Shown here one piece after another: positions 1 through 7,665 of a DNA stretch of 64,000 bases (position 1 is the first letter of the stretch; every line of letters starts with the position of its first letter). The position numbers were made by a program, and so were the translations under genes. This stretch comes from Paraburkholderia phytofirmans OLGA172 (GTDB taxonomy: Bacteria > Pseudomonadota > Gammaproteobacteria > Burkholderiales > Burkholderiaceae): NCBI RefSeq assembly GCF_001634365.1, contig NZ_CP014578.1:1426001-1490000 (forward strand), read 5' to 3'. The notes below the pieces were generated by a model. It saw nothing but the letters and a program-made list of their open reading frames with translations, was not told the DNA's origin and searched no databases.

Positions 1-30
1 CGCTCGCCCATTCGCAAGAGGAGACACCGC

Positions 31-1404
31 ATGACCCCAACATCACCCACCGAACGCGCCGGGGCACCCGCCGCGCCCCAAGGCACGCATCTGAAGCGTA
101 CGCTCGGTCTGCCTTCAGTCTTGCTGTTCGGCCTCGCCTATATGGCGCCGCTGATTGTCTACGGCACCTATGGTGTGCTGGCGAGCGCCAGCAACGATAC
201 TGCCGCGCTCGCGTATCTGATTGCCCTGATCGCGATCGTGTTTACTGCGCTCAGTTACGGCAAGCTTGCGCGGCTTTTCCCGGTGGCCGGTTCAGCTTAT
301 ACGTACACACGCAAAACCTTTAATCCGCATCTGGGCTTCATGATCGGCTGGGCCACCTTGCTCGATTACTTCTTCCTGCCGATGGTGATCTGGCTGATCG
401 GCGCCGCGTATCTCAGTGCCGCGTTTCCGCACATTCCGAGCTGGATCTGGATTGTCGCGTTCATCGTGTTGACGAGTGCGCTGAACATCCTCGGCATCGA
501 ACTCGCGAACCGTTTCAACATCGTGCTGATGGTCGTGCAACTCGCGATCGTCGCGTTGTTCGTCGTGTTGTGCTGCCACTATGTGACTGCTGCGGCCGGC
601 CCTGGCGGTCTGATTTCGGCTGAGCCGTTCTTCAAGCCGCATGTGCCGTTCTCGGCGACGATGGCGGGCGCCGCGATTGCCGCCTATTCGTATCTTGGCT
701 TCGACGCGGTGTCGACGTTGACCGAAGAAACCATCGCCCCGGAAAAGACCATGCCGCGCGCGATCGTGCTGATCGCGCTGATCGGCGGCGCGATCTTCGT
801 GATCGCCGCGTACACGGTGCAACTCGCGCACCCGGGTGCAGTGTTCAAGGACCCGGATTCGGCCGCCTTCGAAGTCGCGCGCAAAGTGGGCGGCGATATC
901 TTCGTGACGGTGTTTCTGGCCGGCCTGATCCTTGCGCAGTTCGCTTCGGGCATCTCGGCGCAGGCAAGCGTGGGCCGTTTGCTGTATGCGATGGGACGCG
1001 ACGAAGTATTGCCCAAGCGCATCTTCGGTTTCGTGCATCCGAAGTTCAAGACACCGGCGCTGAACATTGCGATCGCGGGCGCAGTCGGTCTGGTCGCGTT
1101 GAAGCTCGATGTGGCGACGTCGACCTCGTTCATCAACTTTGGCGCGTTCCTCGCGTTCACTGCGGTCAATCTGTGTGTGGTCCGCCAGTTTTTCAGCGCG
1201 AAGGGCAGTGCGAATGCGATGGGTATGATTGGCGGCCTGCTGTTTCCGCTGGCCGGTGCGATTGCAGATATCTGGCTGCTGGTGAGCCTCGAGAAAACCG
1301 CTCTGGTGCTTGGCGCGGTGTGGTTCGTGCTGGGGTTGTGCTATCTCGGCTGGATCACGCGCGGTTTCCGCGAGGCGCCGCCGGAGGTGGCAACGGGTGT
1401 GTAA
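31..1404 (+). CDS. APC-family amino acid/polyamine permease
   Basis: Inner-membrane secondary transporter of the amino acid-polyamine-organocation superfamily, 457 residues, the usual length. The N-terminus carries the typical first helix (LPSVLLFGLAYMAPL, about residues 28-42), and about twelve hydrophobic segments follow. The helix around YSYLGFDAVSTLTEE (about 221-235) resembles the conserved TM6 region of the family. A ribosome site (gaggaga) precedes the ATG. Substrate cannot be fixed from sequence; PuuP/YhdG-like putrescine or amino-acid import is the closest general match. The upstream neighbour lies outside the window. A GC-rich hairpin follows at 1444-1465, and then the eCIS cluster begins. 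Confidence 0.85.
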   Translation: MTPTSPTERAGAPAAPQGTHLKRTLGLPSVLLFGLAYMAPLIVYGTYGVLASASNDTAALAYLIALIAIVFTALSYGKLARLFPVAGSAYTYTRKTFNPHLGFMIGWATLLDYFFLPMVIWLIGAAYLSAAFPHIPSWIWIVAFIVLTSALNILGIELANRFNIVLMVVQLAIVALFVVLCCHYVTAAAGPGGLISAEPFFKPHVPFSATMAGAAIAAYSYLGFDAVSTLTEETIAPEKTMPRAIVLIALIGGAIFVIAAYTVQLAHPGAVFKDPDSAAFEVARKVGGDIFVTVFLAGLILAQFASGISAQASVGRLLYAMGRDEVLPKRIFGFVHPKFKTPALNIAIAGAVGLVALKLDVATSTSFINFGAFLAFTAVNLCVVRQFFSAKGSANAMGMIGGLLFPLAGAIADIWLLVSLEKTALVLGAVWFVLGLCYLGWITRGFREAPPEVATGV

Positions 1405-1821
1405 GTTCTAAACGTTGGTTTCACGCGTTAGTGGTACCCCATTGCGGCCGCCGAACGGCGGCCGCATCGCTTTCCTTCTTCCTCGATTCAACGTTTCCAT
1501 TCAAGGCGAACAGGCCACCTGCTTGTGCGCGTCCATTCCCGTCACATTTTTGGGTGAACTCGGGAGAGTCCAGTCGGCATATCCTGTAGACAAAATGCCA
1601 CAACGCAAATCAATTGAATAGGTATTAAGCTTCGCTCAACAGTTTTCGATTCGCGACATTTAATTAATGGTTACTTTGGCCAGTCAATCGAATTGGGTGG
1701 GCGTTTCGTTAAACAGATCTTCCGAGTAGACTGGATTTCGATGATTGCTGGCATCGGAAATGTGAAGTCCGTACCCAACGCTTGACTTTGTGTAAGTGAT
1801 TTTCGCTAAAAGGGGATGCAA
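1405..1821. other. intergenic region before the eCIS cluster
   Basis: 417 bases without a convincing gene. It holds the hairpin at 1444-1465, then turns markedly more AT-rich from about 1600 to 1700, which is a likely place for the eCIS promoter. A TTGACT at 1782-1787 lies too close to the start codon to serve as a normal -35 box. No promoter is assigned with confidence. Confidence 0.4.
1444..1465 (+). terminator. hairpin, possible terminator after permease
   Basis: A perfect 9-bp GC-only stem (gcggccgcc / ggcggccgc) with loop gaac lies 40 bases after the permease stop. It is followed only by an interrupted pyrimidine stretch (gctttccttctt), so it is a weak intrinsic terminator at best. Confidence 0.45.
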
Positions 1822-2271
1822 ATGGCAACCGCCGCTGATCAGATCGCCGCGTCGTACCCGATTCCAACCTACCGGTTCATCGTTTCGCTTGGCAGCGAAA
1901 ATATCCCGTTCAATAACGTGTCCGGACTGGATATTACCTATGACACGATCGAGTACCGGGACGGCATTGGCAACTGGTTCAGAATGCCTGGGCAGCGTCA
2001 GACAGTGAACATCACGTTGCGCAAGGGAGTATTTCCCGGGGACTCTGAGTTATATGACTGGATCAACAGCATCTCGCTGAATAAAGTGGAAAAGAAGGAC
2101 ATCACCATCAGTCTGACCGATGATGCGGGCACCAAATTACTGCTCACCTGGAATGTTTCAAATGCTTTTCCCACCTCGCTGACCTCGCCGACACTGGATG
2201 CCACCAGCAACGAGGCGGCAGTGCAGGAGCTGAGGCTGATGGCCGACCGGGTCACGCTTCAGACGCATTGA
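1822..2271 (+). CDS. eCIS inner tube protein (Afp1/Pvc1-like)
   Basis: Main subunit of the inner tube of an extracellular contractile injection system, T4 gp19-like family. It is 149 residues, the length usual for Afp1/Pvc1. Family traits visible are the N-terminal YPIPTYRFIVSLGSENIPF, the GLDITYDTIEYRDG strand, and a central RKGVFPGDSELYDWINS. The start at 1822 is chosen because aagggg lies six bases upstream; an in-frame ATG at 1816 sits directly on that ribosome site. It is the first gene of the cluster and is followed by a broken sheath gene copy. A second gp19-like protein is encoded at 6324. Confidence 0.93.
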   Translation: MATAADQIAASYPIPTYRFIVSLGSENIPFNNVSGLDITYDTIEYRDGIGNWFRMPGQRQTVNITLRKGVFPGDSELYDWINSISLNKVEKKDITISLTDDAGTKLLLTWNVSNAFPTSLTSPTLDATSNEAAVQELRLMADRVTLQTH

Positions 2272-2277
2272 GTGTAG

Positions 2278-2482
2278 CCGGGCTATCTGCATAGTCTGTG
2301 GAAGGCGCGCGTTGGCGGGTGCGACCGAAAGCGAAGCCTATTCCATGCGGATTGGCGAGGACGTCGCGATGACGGTCGGTGATATTGCACAGGGCAAGAT
2401 GATAGTAAGTGTAGGGTCGGCGGCAGTACGTCCGGTTGAATTTATTATTCTCCAGTTCGCACAGCACATTGGGCAACGCTGA
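2278..2482 (+). pseudogene. relic of a sheath gene (C-terminal end only)
   Basis: About 68 codons match the C-terminus of the neighbouring sheath proteins but lack everything upstream. Frame one reads YLHSLWK at 2284-2304. About 15 bases later the similarity moves to another frame (GATESEAY, then DIAQGKMIVSVGSAAVRP and EFIILQFAQ), ending at TGA 2480-2482. Aligned to the gene at 2533, an extra base near 2305-2315 explains the shift. There is no start codon or ribosome site. It is best explained as a duplicated or recombined sheath gene that has decayed. Confidence 0.85.
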
Positions 2483-2532
2483 ATGCAGCCCATTTCATTG
2501 CGCTCCAGTACCAAATTTAGTAGGAAATTGTG

Positions 2533-3588
2533 ATGTCAATTTCTGTCAGTTATCCCGGTGTTTATATCGACGAAGACACTACCCCCGCAATTTCCATCAG
2601 TACAAGACCAACTGCTATTCCCATAATTCCCGTATTTGGTTGGGGCTATTCTGTAGTTAAATTCAATAATTATTTAGAGTTCGTTCAGTATGTTCGAGGC
2701 TTGGGGAAGGAGCTTGATTCCAATGGTTTTTGGAATGTGCGAGCATACTTCGAGTGTGGAGGCGGGGCCTGTTATGTAACGGAGCACGACTCACTGATCG
2801 GCTCTGTGCCGAAATATGACGATATCACCTTGATTGTCGCTTGCGGAAAAACCGATATTACGAGCAGTTCAGTACGGGACCTCTGCGCGCCGGGAACCGG
2901 GAGATTCGCTGTTCTTGATGGTCCATCGGACGAGATAACCGATGGCACAGCTGCGAAGGATTATGATGCCATATCGGGGGCGGCAGTTTATTACCCGGGC
3001 CTTTCGGTAAACTGGACGACTAACACCATTGCCGCCAGCGCGGTGGTGGCCGGATTATATTGTGCGGTGGATCGGACGCGCGGCGTATGGAAGGCGCCGG
3101 CAAATGTGGCCCTCCCGTCAAACTATAAGCCGATATATAAGGTGTCAGACGATTTGCAAGGGCAATATAATCGCGAGAAGGCAATCAATATGATTCGCAC
3201 CCTTGATAATCGGGGTCCTGTGGTCTGGGGGGCACGTACTCTGGAAGACAGTGATGACTGGCGTTATGTTCCGGTGCGGCGCCTGTTCGATAGCGCTGAG
3301 CGGGATATAAAGACTTCCATGCAGGCAATGGTATTCGAGCCGAATAACCAGCCGACTTGGGAAAGGGTGCGTGGTGCCATCGCCAATTATCTTTACAGCC
3401 TCTGGCGAAGCGGAGCACTGCTAGGTTCGACTGAGACAGAGGCCTATTTCGTCAAAATTGGCGAGGGTATTACCATGACTCCCGAGGACGTGGCGCAGGG
3501 AAGGCTGATCATTAGCGTAGGCATGGCGGCAGTTCGTCCGGCAGAGTTTATCGTTTTGAATTTTACCCAAAGCGTAGGGCAGGGATAA
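2533..3588 (+). CDS. eCIS contractile sheath protein (Afp2-like)
   Basis: Sheath subunit that surrounds the tube and contracts on firing. It is 351 residues, close to Afp2. The N-terminus has the sheath signature SYPGVYIDED. The C-terminus has the domain shared by all sheath genes here: DRTRGVWKAPAN, RGPVVWGARTL, YVPVRRLFDSAERDIK, then IISVGMAAVRPAEFIVLNF. The start is ATG 2533 with agga upstream; the GTG at 2530 abuts it. The gene is visibly more AT-rich than the flanking chromosome. It is one of three intact sheath paralogues in tandem. Confidence 0.95.
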   Translation: MSISVSYPGVYIDEDTTPAISISTRPTAIPIIPVFGWGYSVVKFNNYLEFVQYVRGLGKELDSNGFWNVRAYFECGGGACYVTEHDSLIGSVPKYDDITLIVACGKTDITSSSVRDLCAPGTGRFAVLDGPSDEITDGTAAKDYDAISGAAVYYPGLSVNWTTNTIAASAVVAGLYCAVDRTRGVWKAPANVALPSNYKPIYKVSDDLQGQYNREKAINMIRTLDNRGPVVWGARTLEDSDDWRYVPVRRLFDSAERDIKTSMQAMVFEPNNQPTWERVRGAIANYLYSLWRSGALLGSTETEAYFVKIGEGITMTPEDVAQGRLIISVGMAAVRPAEFIVLNFTQSVGQG

Positions 3589-3649
3589 TGCTGGTCAGAT
3601 TTGCCAACCAGATTTTACGCGCGACATCTGTCTGAAAAAGGAAAATTTC

Positions 3650-5032
3650 ATGCCAGTTACAACCAGTTTCCCGGGTGTGTATATCGATGAAGATGCGTCG
3701 CCGTCAATCTCGGTCAGTAAATTAGCGACATCCGTGCCTGTGTTTATTGGATATTTCTCTGCTGCCGGCGGAGGGAGCCAAAAATTTAATTATAATCAAT
3801 GTATTCGCATTGCGAGCTGGTTGGATTTCACGACAATTTGCTCGTCCGCAACCCTTATTTCAGTCTCGATTAAATCTACCGCTAGTCCTGCTCCAGCGGC
3901 CGTGAACGGTAAAGAGGCGAGCGGCAGCTCGGGCGATACCTATACCTATACCGATTCAGTCTCGTTCCAGCCGAACGCCGCGTACGATGTGCAAAGTTAT
4001 TTTCAGAACGGCGGTGGGCCGTGTTATATCTTGCCTCTAAAATACCCCGCAGCCCAGGCTGATTATGACGCCGTGCCTTCTATAATCGATCGCGAAAATG
4101 ACATAACCTTGCTGGTGCCGACTACGTCTCTTAATAATGCATTGCAGGGCGTTTTGAGTGGTATGTTGACGTCCGATAAGCGGTATTTCTATATCGCAGG
4201 TAGTTCCGATGGGTCGCCTCTCTCCTCTGCGCAGCCGGACCAGATCGCGATGTATTACCCTTACCTGACGACAAATTATTATCCATACTCCCGTTCACCG
4301 GATGCCTCCATTACTGTGTCCGGGTATATCGATGGAAATAATAAAACCGGCAATGAGGTGACGAATCTGGCTCAATTGAAGTCCGTCAATCCGGCCGAGT
4401 ACAACACCGTAAGCGCAGAGATCGATCAAATGGTGTCGGCCGACCTTTCGAACACGCTGCTTCTTGCGCCAGGTGCTGCGATAGCGGGTGTTTATTGCCG
4501 CACTGATGCTACGCGTGGCGTATGGAAGGCGCCAGCCAACGTGGCGCTCAGCGGTTTCGTTGGGGCCAGTGCGATGGTTACCGACGATCAGCAGGGGGCG
4601 ATGAACGATGCGGGTATTAACGTTATCCGCAACTTTAGTAACCGGGGACTGATTGTTTGGGGCGCACGAACCCTGGCGGGAACGGCAAAAAATAGCGACA
4701 CCAGCTGGCGATACGTTCCGGTGCGACGACTGTTTAACAGCGCAGAGCGCGATATCAAGACGACCATGCAAACCATGGTGTTCGAGCCCAACAATGCGCC
4801 GACCTGGGAGAAGGTGCGTAGCGCTATAGAGAACTATCTGTATAGCCTATGGATACAAGGGGCATTGTTAGGGGCAACGCCGAAAGAAGCCTACTTCGTG
4901 CAAATCGGTTTGAACGTAACCATGACGGCGGATCAGATTGCACAGGGGCAGATGATCGCCACCGTGGGTATGGCTGCAGTTCGCCCCGCTGAATTTATCA
5001 TCCTGCAATTTACGCAGAGCATGAGTTCGTAG
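3650..5032 (+). CDS. eCIS contractile sheath protein (Afp3-like)
   Basis: Second sheath paralogue, 460 residues, close to Afp3 in size. It shares FPGVYIDEDASPSISVS at the N-terminus and the C-terminal block DATRGVWKAPANVALSG, NRGLIVWGARTL, YVPVRRLFNSAERDIKTTMQ and MAAVRPAEFIILQF with the preceding gene. It carries a larger variable middle, including a Ser/Thr/Ala-rich stretch at about residues 70-105 that probably decorates the outer surface. The ribosome site aaaagg precedes ATG 3650. In related particles, sheath subunits of this size are incorporated with Afp2-type subunits; that role is inferred from the family. Confidence 0.95.
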   Translation: MPVTTSFPGVYIDEDASPSISVSKLATSVPVFIGYFSAAGGGSQKFNYNQCIRIASWLDFTTICSSATLISVSIKSTASPAPAAVNGKEASGSSGDTYTYTDSVSFQPNAAYDVQSYFQNGGGPCYILPLKYPAAQADYDAVPSIIDRENDITLLVPTTSLNNALQGVLSGMLTSDKRYFYIAGSSDGSPLSSAQPDQIAMYYPYLTTNYYPYSRSPDASITVSGYIDGNNKTGNEVTNLAQLKSVNPAEYNTVSAEIDQMVSADLSNTLLLAPGAAIAGVYCRTDATRGVWKAPANVALSGFVGASAMVTDDQQGAMNDAGINVIRNFSNRGLIVWGARTLAGTAKNSDTSWRYVPVRRLFNSAERDIKTTMQTMVFEPNNAPTWEKVRSAIENYLYSLWIQGALLGATPKEAYFVQIGLNVTMTADQIAQGQMIATVGMAAVRPAEFIILQFTQSMSS

Positions 5033-5097
5033 CGGAGTACCGCCAAAACACCATATCACGCCCACGGTTTTACGAGCTCAATGGGAGAAGTGACTTC

Positions 5098-6327
5098 ATG
5101 ATGGGGATAAATCAACCGGATGTCACTTTCAGTGAGCAGGCGATTCCGGGGCAATCGGATCAGATCGAAAGCGCTGTGCCGCTGTTTATTGGCTATACGC
5201 AACAAGGCGCTAAATTCTCCGCCGTTCGTATAAACAGCTTCTCTGACTTTGAGCGCTTGTTCGGCGGAGCCTCAACAACCGCAGCGATCCTTTACTATGC
5301 CGTGAAACACTATTTCGACAACGGTGGCAGCGGCGGTTTTGTGCTCTCGTTGGGCGACTATAGCCCGCTGGAAAGTATCACGGCCGCGCAACTGCTCAGC
5401 GCATTCGGCGATGCCAGAATTTCCGAAGCGGTCGCGATAGAAAGCACCATCACCTTGGTAGCGATGCCTGACACGGTTTTGCTGGAAGGTGTCGGTGCAG
5501 CCAGCAGCGATTGGGCCAAAGCATGGTTTGCATTGCTGACGATTTGCCAGGTGCGGCAGGGCGTTTTTGGTCTATTCGATCCGCCCGATGCAGCGGGTAG
5601 CGCCAGTGCATGCCTGGCCAGCTTCATGGCCAACCATCCTGCCAACCCGGAATGGGGCGCCGCGTACTGGCCGCATCTCGTGACCACCTATGGTACGGAC
5701 GAGCAGAATCCTGTCGTGGTGCCACCTTCCGCAGCATTGGCAGCGGTGATCGAATATACCGATCGCGAGTCGGGTGTGTGGAAAGCGCCTGCTAACGCGG
5801 CGCTGGCTCAGGTGGTCAAGCCATCCCAATCATGGCTTCAGTCAGATGGCCTGTTTCAGCCTGACGGCGCCTCGCTCAATCTGATCCGCAGCTTTCCGGG
5901 GCGAGGCACGCGCGTATGGGGATGCCGCACGCTTACACCCAATACATCCTCACCGTGGCTCTATGTGCAAACCCGCCGTTTCATCGCGTTCATCGAGGCG
6001 GAACTCAGCCGGATTGGCCGTCAGTTCGTTTTCGAAACGAATAATGCCCTCACCTGGATCAAATATCGCGGCCTGGCGCATCTCTGGTTGCGCCAACTTT
6101 GGCTGGACGGCGGTTTGCAAGGCTCGGAGGAGCAAGAAGCTTTCTATATCCAGATCGGATTAAACGAGACCATGACCGAGGAAGATGTCGTGAACGGAAA
6201 AATGATCATGAAGGTGGGGGTGGCGGTCGGCCAACCGGCCGAGTTCATCGTTATCAGTCTGGCGTTCGATACCCGTTTGAGCGTGATGCAAGCTTCAGTT
6301 AGTGCCGCGGGGGAGAGCGCAGGATGA
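5098..6327 (+). CDS. eCIS sheath protein (Afp4-like)
   Basis: Third and most divergent sheath paralogue, 409 residues. It keeps the sheath C-terminal fold signals DRESGVWKAPANAAL, GRGTRVWGCRTL, QTRRFIAFIEAEL and VGVAVGQPAEFIVISL, but has a degraded N-terminal signature (QPDVTFSEQAIPG). In the Afp/PVC order this position is the small-number sheath thought to sit at the baseplate end. Starts at 5098 or 5101 are both possible (tandem ATGs, gggag upstream). Its TGA overlaps the next gene's ATG (ATGA, 6324-6327), implying translational coupling. Confidence 0.93.
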   Translation: MMGINQPDVTFSEQAIPGQSDQIESAVPLFIGYTQQGAKFSAVRINSFSDFERLFGGASTTAAILYYAVKHYFDNGGSGGFVLSLGDYSPLESITAAQLLSAFGDARISEAVAIESTITLVAMPDTVLLEGVGAASSDWAKAWFALLTICQVRQGVFGLFDPPDAAGSASACLASFMANHPANPEWGAAYWPHLVTTYGTDEQNPVVVPPSAALAAVIEYTDRESGVWKAPANAALAQVVKPSQSWLQSDGLFQPDGASLNLIRSFPGRGTRVWGCRTLTPNTSSPWLYVQTRRFIAFIEAELSRIGRQFVFETNNALTWIKYRGLAHLWLRQLWLDGGLQGSEEQEAFYIQIGLNETMTEEDVVNGKMIMKVGVAVGQPAEFIVISLAFDTRLSVMQASVSAAGESAG

Positions 6328-6794
6328 ACAGCCCAGCATTTTTCCAACCGGCGACATCTCATCGCTTCTCAGTGACATTCTGGCTCGACCGGATGCCGGT
6401 ACCGAGTGTGGTCGACTCGAGTTTCCAGCGCATTGCAGGACTCAGCCGTGAGTGGAATGTCTCCGCCTACAGCGAAGGTGGTGAGAATCTACGCAATCGC
6501 TATTTCGCCGAAAAAATCCAGCACGGCTCGCTGACGCTGGAGCGTGGCGTCATGGCGCTGACTCCTTTGAGCATCATGGTCAATGCTCAGCTATTGACCG
6601 GTAAGGTCATGTATCTCGATGCGGTCATCACGCTGTTCGACGTCGATACATTGCCGCTTTGCAACTGGTTGATCACCAAGGCGTTGCCCGTCCGCTGGCA
6701 TACCAGCAATCTTGATGCCACGAGCAGCCGGGTCCTGATCAATACGCTGGAACTGCGTTATCAGGAAATGATTCCGATGGGGGTGAAGCTGTGA
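6324..6794 (+). CDS. eCIS second tube/tube-initiator protein (Afp5-like)
   Basis: 156-residue gp19-family protein, distinct from the main tube subunit at 1822. Family features are HRFSVTFWLDRMP at the N-terminus, GLSREWNVSAYSEGGEN, and LTLERGVMALTPLS followed by a C-terminal strand. In Afp-type particles the Afp5 position forms the first tube ring on the spike hub. This role is assigned by position and family. It overlaps both neighbours by four bases (ATGA at the start, GTGA at the end). Confidence 0.92.
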   Translation: MNSPAFFQPATSHRFSVTFWLDRMPVPSVVDSSFQRIAGLSREWNVSAYSEGGENLRNRYFAEKIQHGSLTLERGVMALTPLSIMVNAQLLTGKVMYLDAVITLFDVDTLPLCNWLITKALPVRWHTSNLDATSSRVLINTLELRYQEMIPMGVKL

Positions 6795-6970
6795 CGCTTG
6801 AGATCAGGGAATTGGTTATCCAGGCCAAAGTCGTTGGGTCGGAGGAAAACGCCGCTGCGCCGCCGCCACTCAGTTTCGCGCAGGAGCGCATTCAGGAGGA
6901 GCGTCTCGTCCAGGCGGTCACCCGGCGCATAATCGAGCAGCTACGCGATGAAGGCTGGGGCGTAAGATGA
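6791..6970 (+). CDS. small DUF5908-type eCIS protein (Afp6-like)
   Basis: 59-residue protein beginning with GTG 6791, inside the stop of the preceding gene (GTGA), and ending at TGA 6970, inside the ATG of the next (ATGA). The N-terminal TLEIRELVIQAKV is the hallmark of the DUF5908/Afp6 family. A Pro/Ala linker follows, then a charged helix (ERIQEERLVQAVTRRIIEQL) with heptad-like spacing. Its exact role is unsettled in known systems. Perfect overlap on both sides and correct place in the Afp order support a real gene. It is easily missed by annotation pipelines because of its length and GTG start. Confidence 0.88.
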   Translation: MTLEIRELVIQAKVVGSEENAAAPPPLSFAQERIQEERLVQAVTRRIIEQLRDEGWGVR

Positions 6971-7665
6971 ATGTACTGCACCGCAAGCCGACGAAACTCA
7001 CGCTGAAAGCTTATAGCGATCGGGAAATGACGCAGTTGTCCGGGACGCTGTCGGCGATGTACAACCCTGACTCCGTTTCGCTGGACTACCAGACCGACTA
7101 TCGCCCCGATCTGTTCATCAACACCACGAGGCAAAGCAATCGCTATGTGCAGACACGGCCAGGGGGGCTGACACTCGAGTTGCTGTTCGATGCCAGAATG
7201 CCCGGCAACCATACGCCGATTGATCGCCAGCTCACTCGTCTTCGCTCGCTCTGCTACAACGTCAATCCGGCAGACAGCGAGCCGCGCTATCTGCAGGTCC
7301 GGTGGGGAAAGATGCGCTGGAATGGGAGGGGCTACTTTTCTGGGCGCATGAGTTCACTGTCGATTCGATACACCCTGTTCGAACGCGATGCGACGCCATT
7401 GCGCGCGACGGCGACACTCGTGCTGACAGCGGATGGAAGCTTGACACTGCAAAGTGCCGAAGAACAGTTGAAGGCGCCTGCTAGTGCAGTCGTGAACGTG
7501 CCTGATGCGACGTCCCTCGCGCAAGTGACGAATAGCGCCGCTTCTACCCTGACCGGCGCGACGGACTATCTCGAGGTCGCTGCGGAGAACGATCTGGACA
7601 GCCTCGATGCGATCCGGCCAGGCCAGACACTGAAGGTGTCTGCTGCCGGCAAGGGGACGCGTTGA
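6967..7665 (+). CDS. eCIS LysM-domain baseplate/hub protein (Afp7-like)
   Basis: 232-residue protein of the Afp7/Pvc7 type. An N-terminal domain (FDARMPGNHTPIDRQLTRL, about residues 78-96) precedes a C-terminal LysM-like motif (ATDYLEVAAENDLDSLD then IRPGQTLKV, about residues 198-226). In T4 terms it corresponds to the gp53/hub-adaptor position between tube and spike. It starts within the stop of the upstream small gene. Its own stop (TGA 7663-7665) shares one base with the ATG of the spike gene, so the block is tightly coupled. Confidence 0.9.
   Translation: MNVLHRKPTKLTLKAYSDREMTQLSGTLSAMYNPDSVSLDYQTDYRPDLFINTTRQSNRYVQTRPGGLTLELLFDARMPGNHTPIDRQLTRLRSLCYNVNPADSEPRYLQVRWGKMRWNGRGYFSGRMSSLSIRYTLFERDATPLRATATLVLTADGSLTLQSAEEQLKAPASAVVNVPDATSLAQVTNSAASTLTGATDYLEVAAENDLDSLDAIRPGQTLKVSAAGKGTR

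Noticed and set aside
292..1038. Long minus-strand frame opposite the permease
   Set aside because: Arg/His/Asp-rich translation typical of antisense frames in high-GC genes; the plus strand has a clear membrane transporter.
1782..1810. TTGACT plus gctaaa as eCIS promoter
   Set aside because: The -10 position would leave almost no leader before the ribosome site at 1811-1815.
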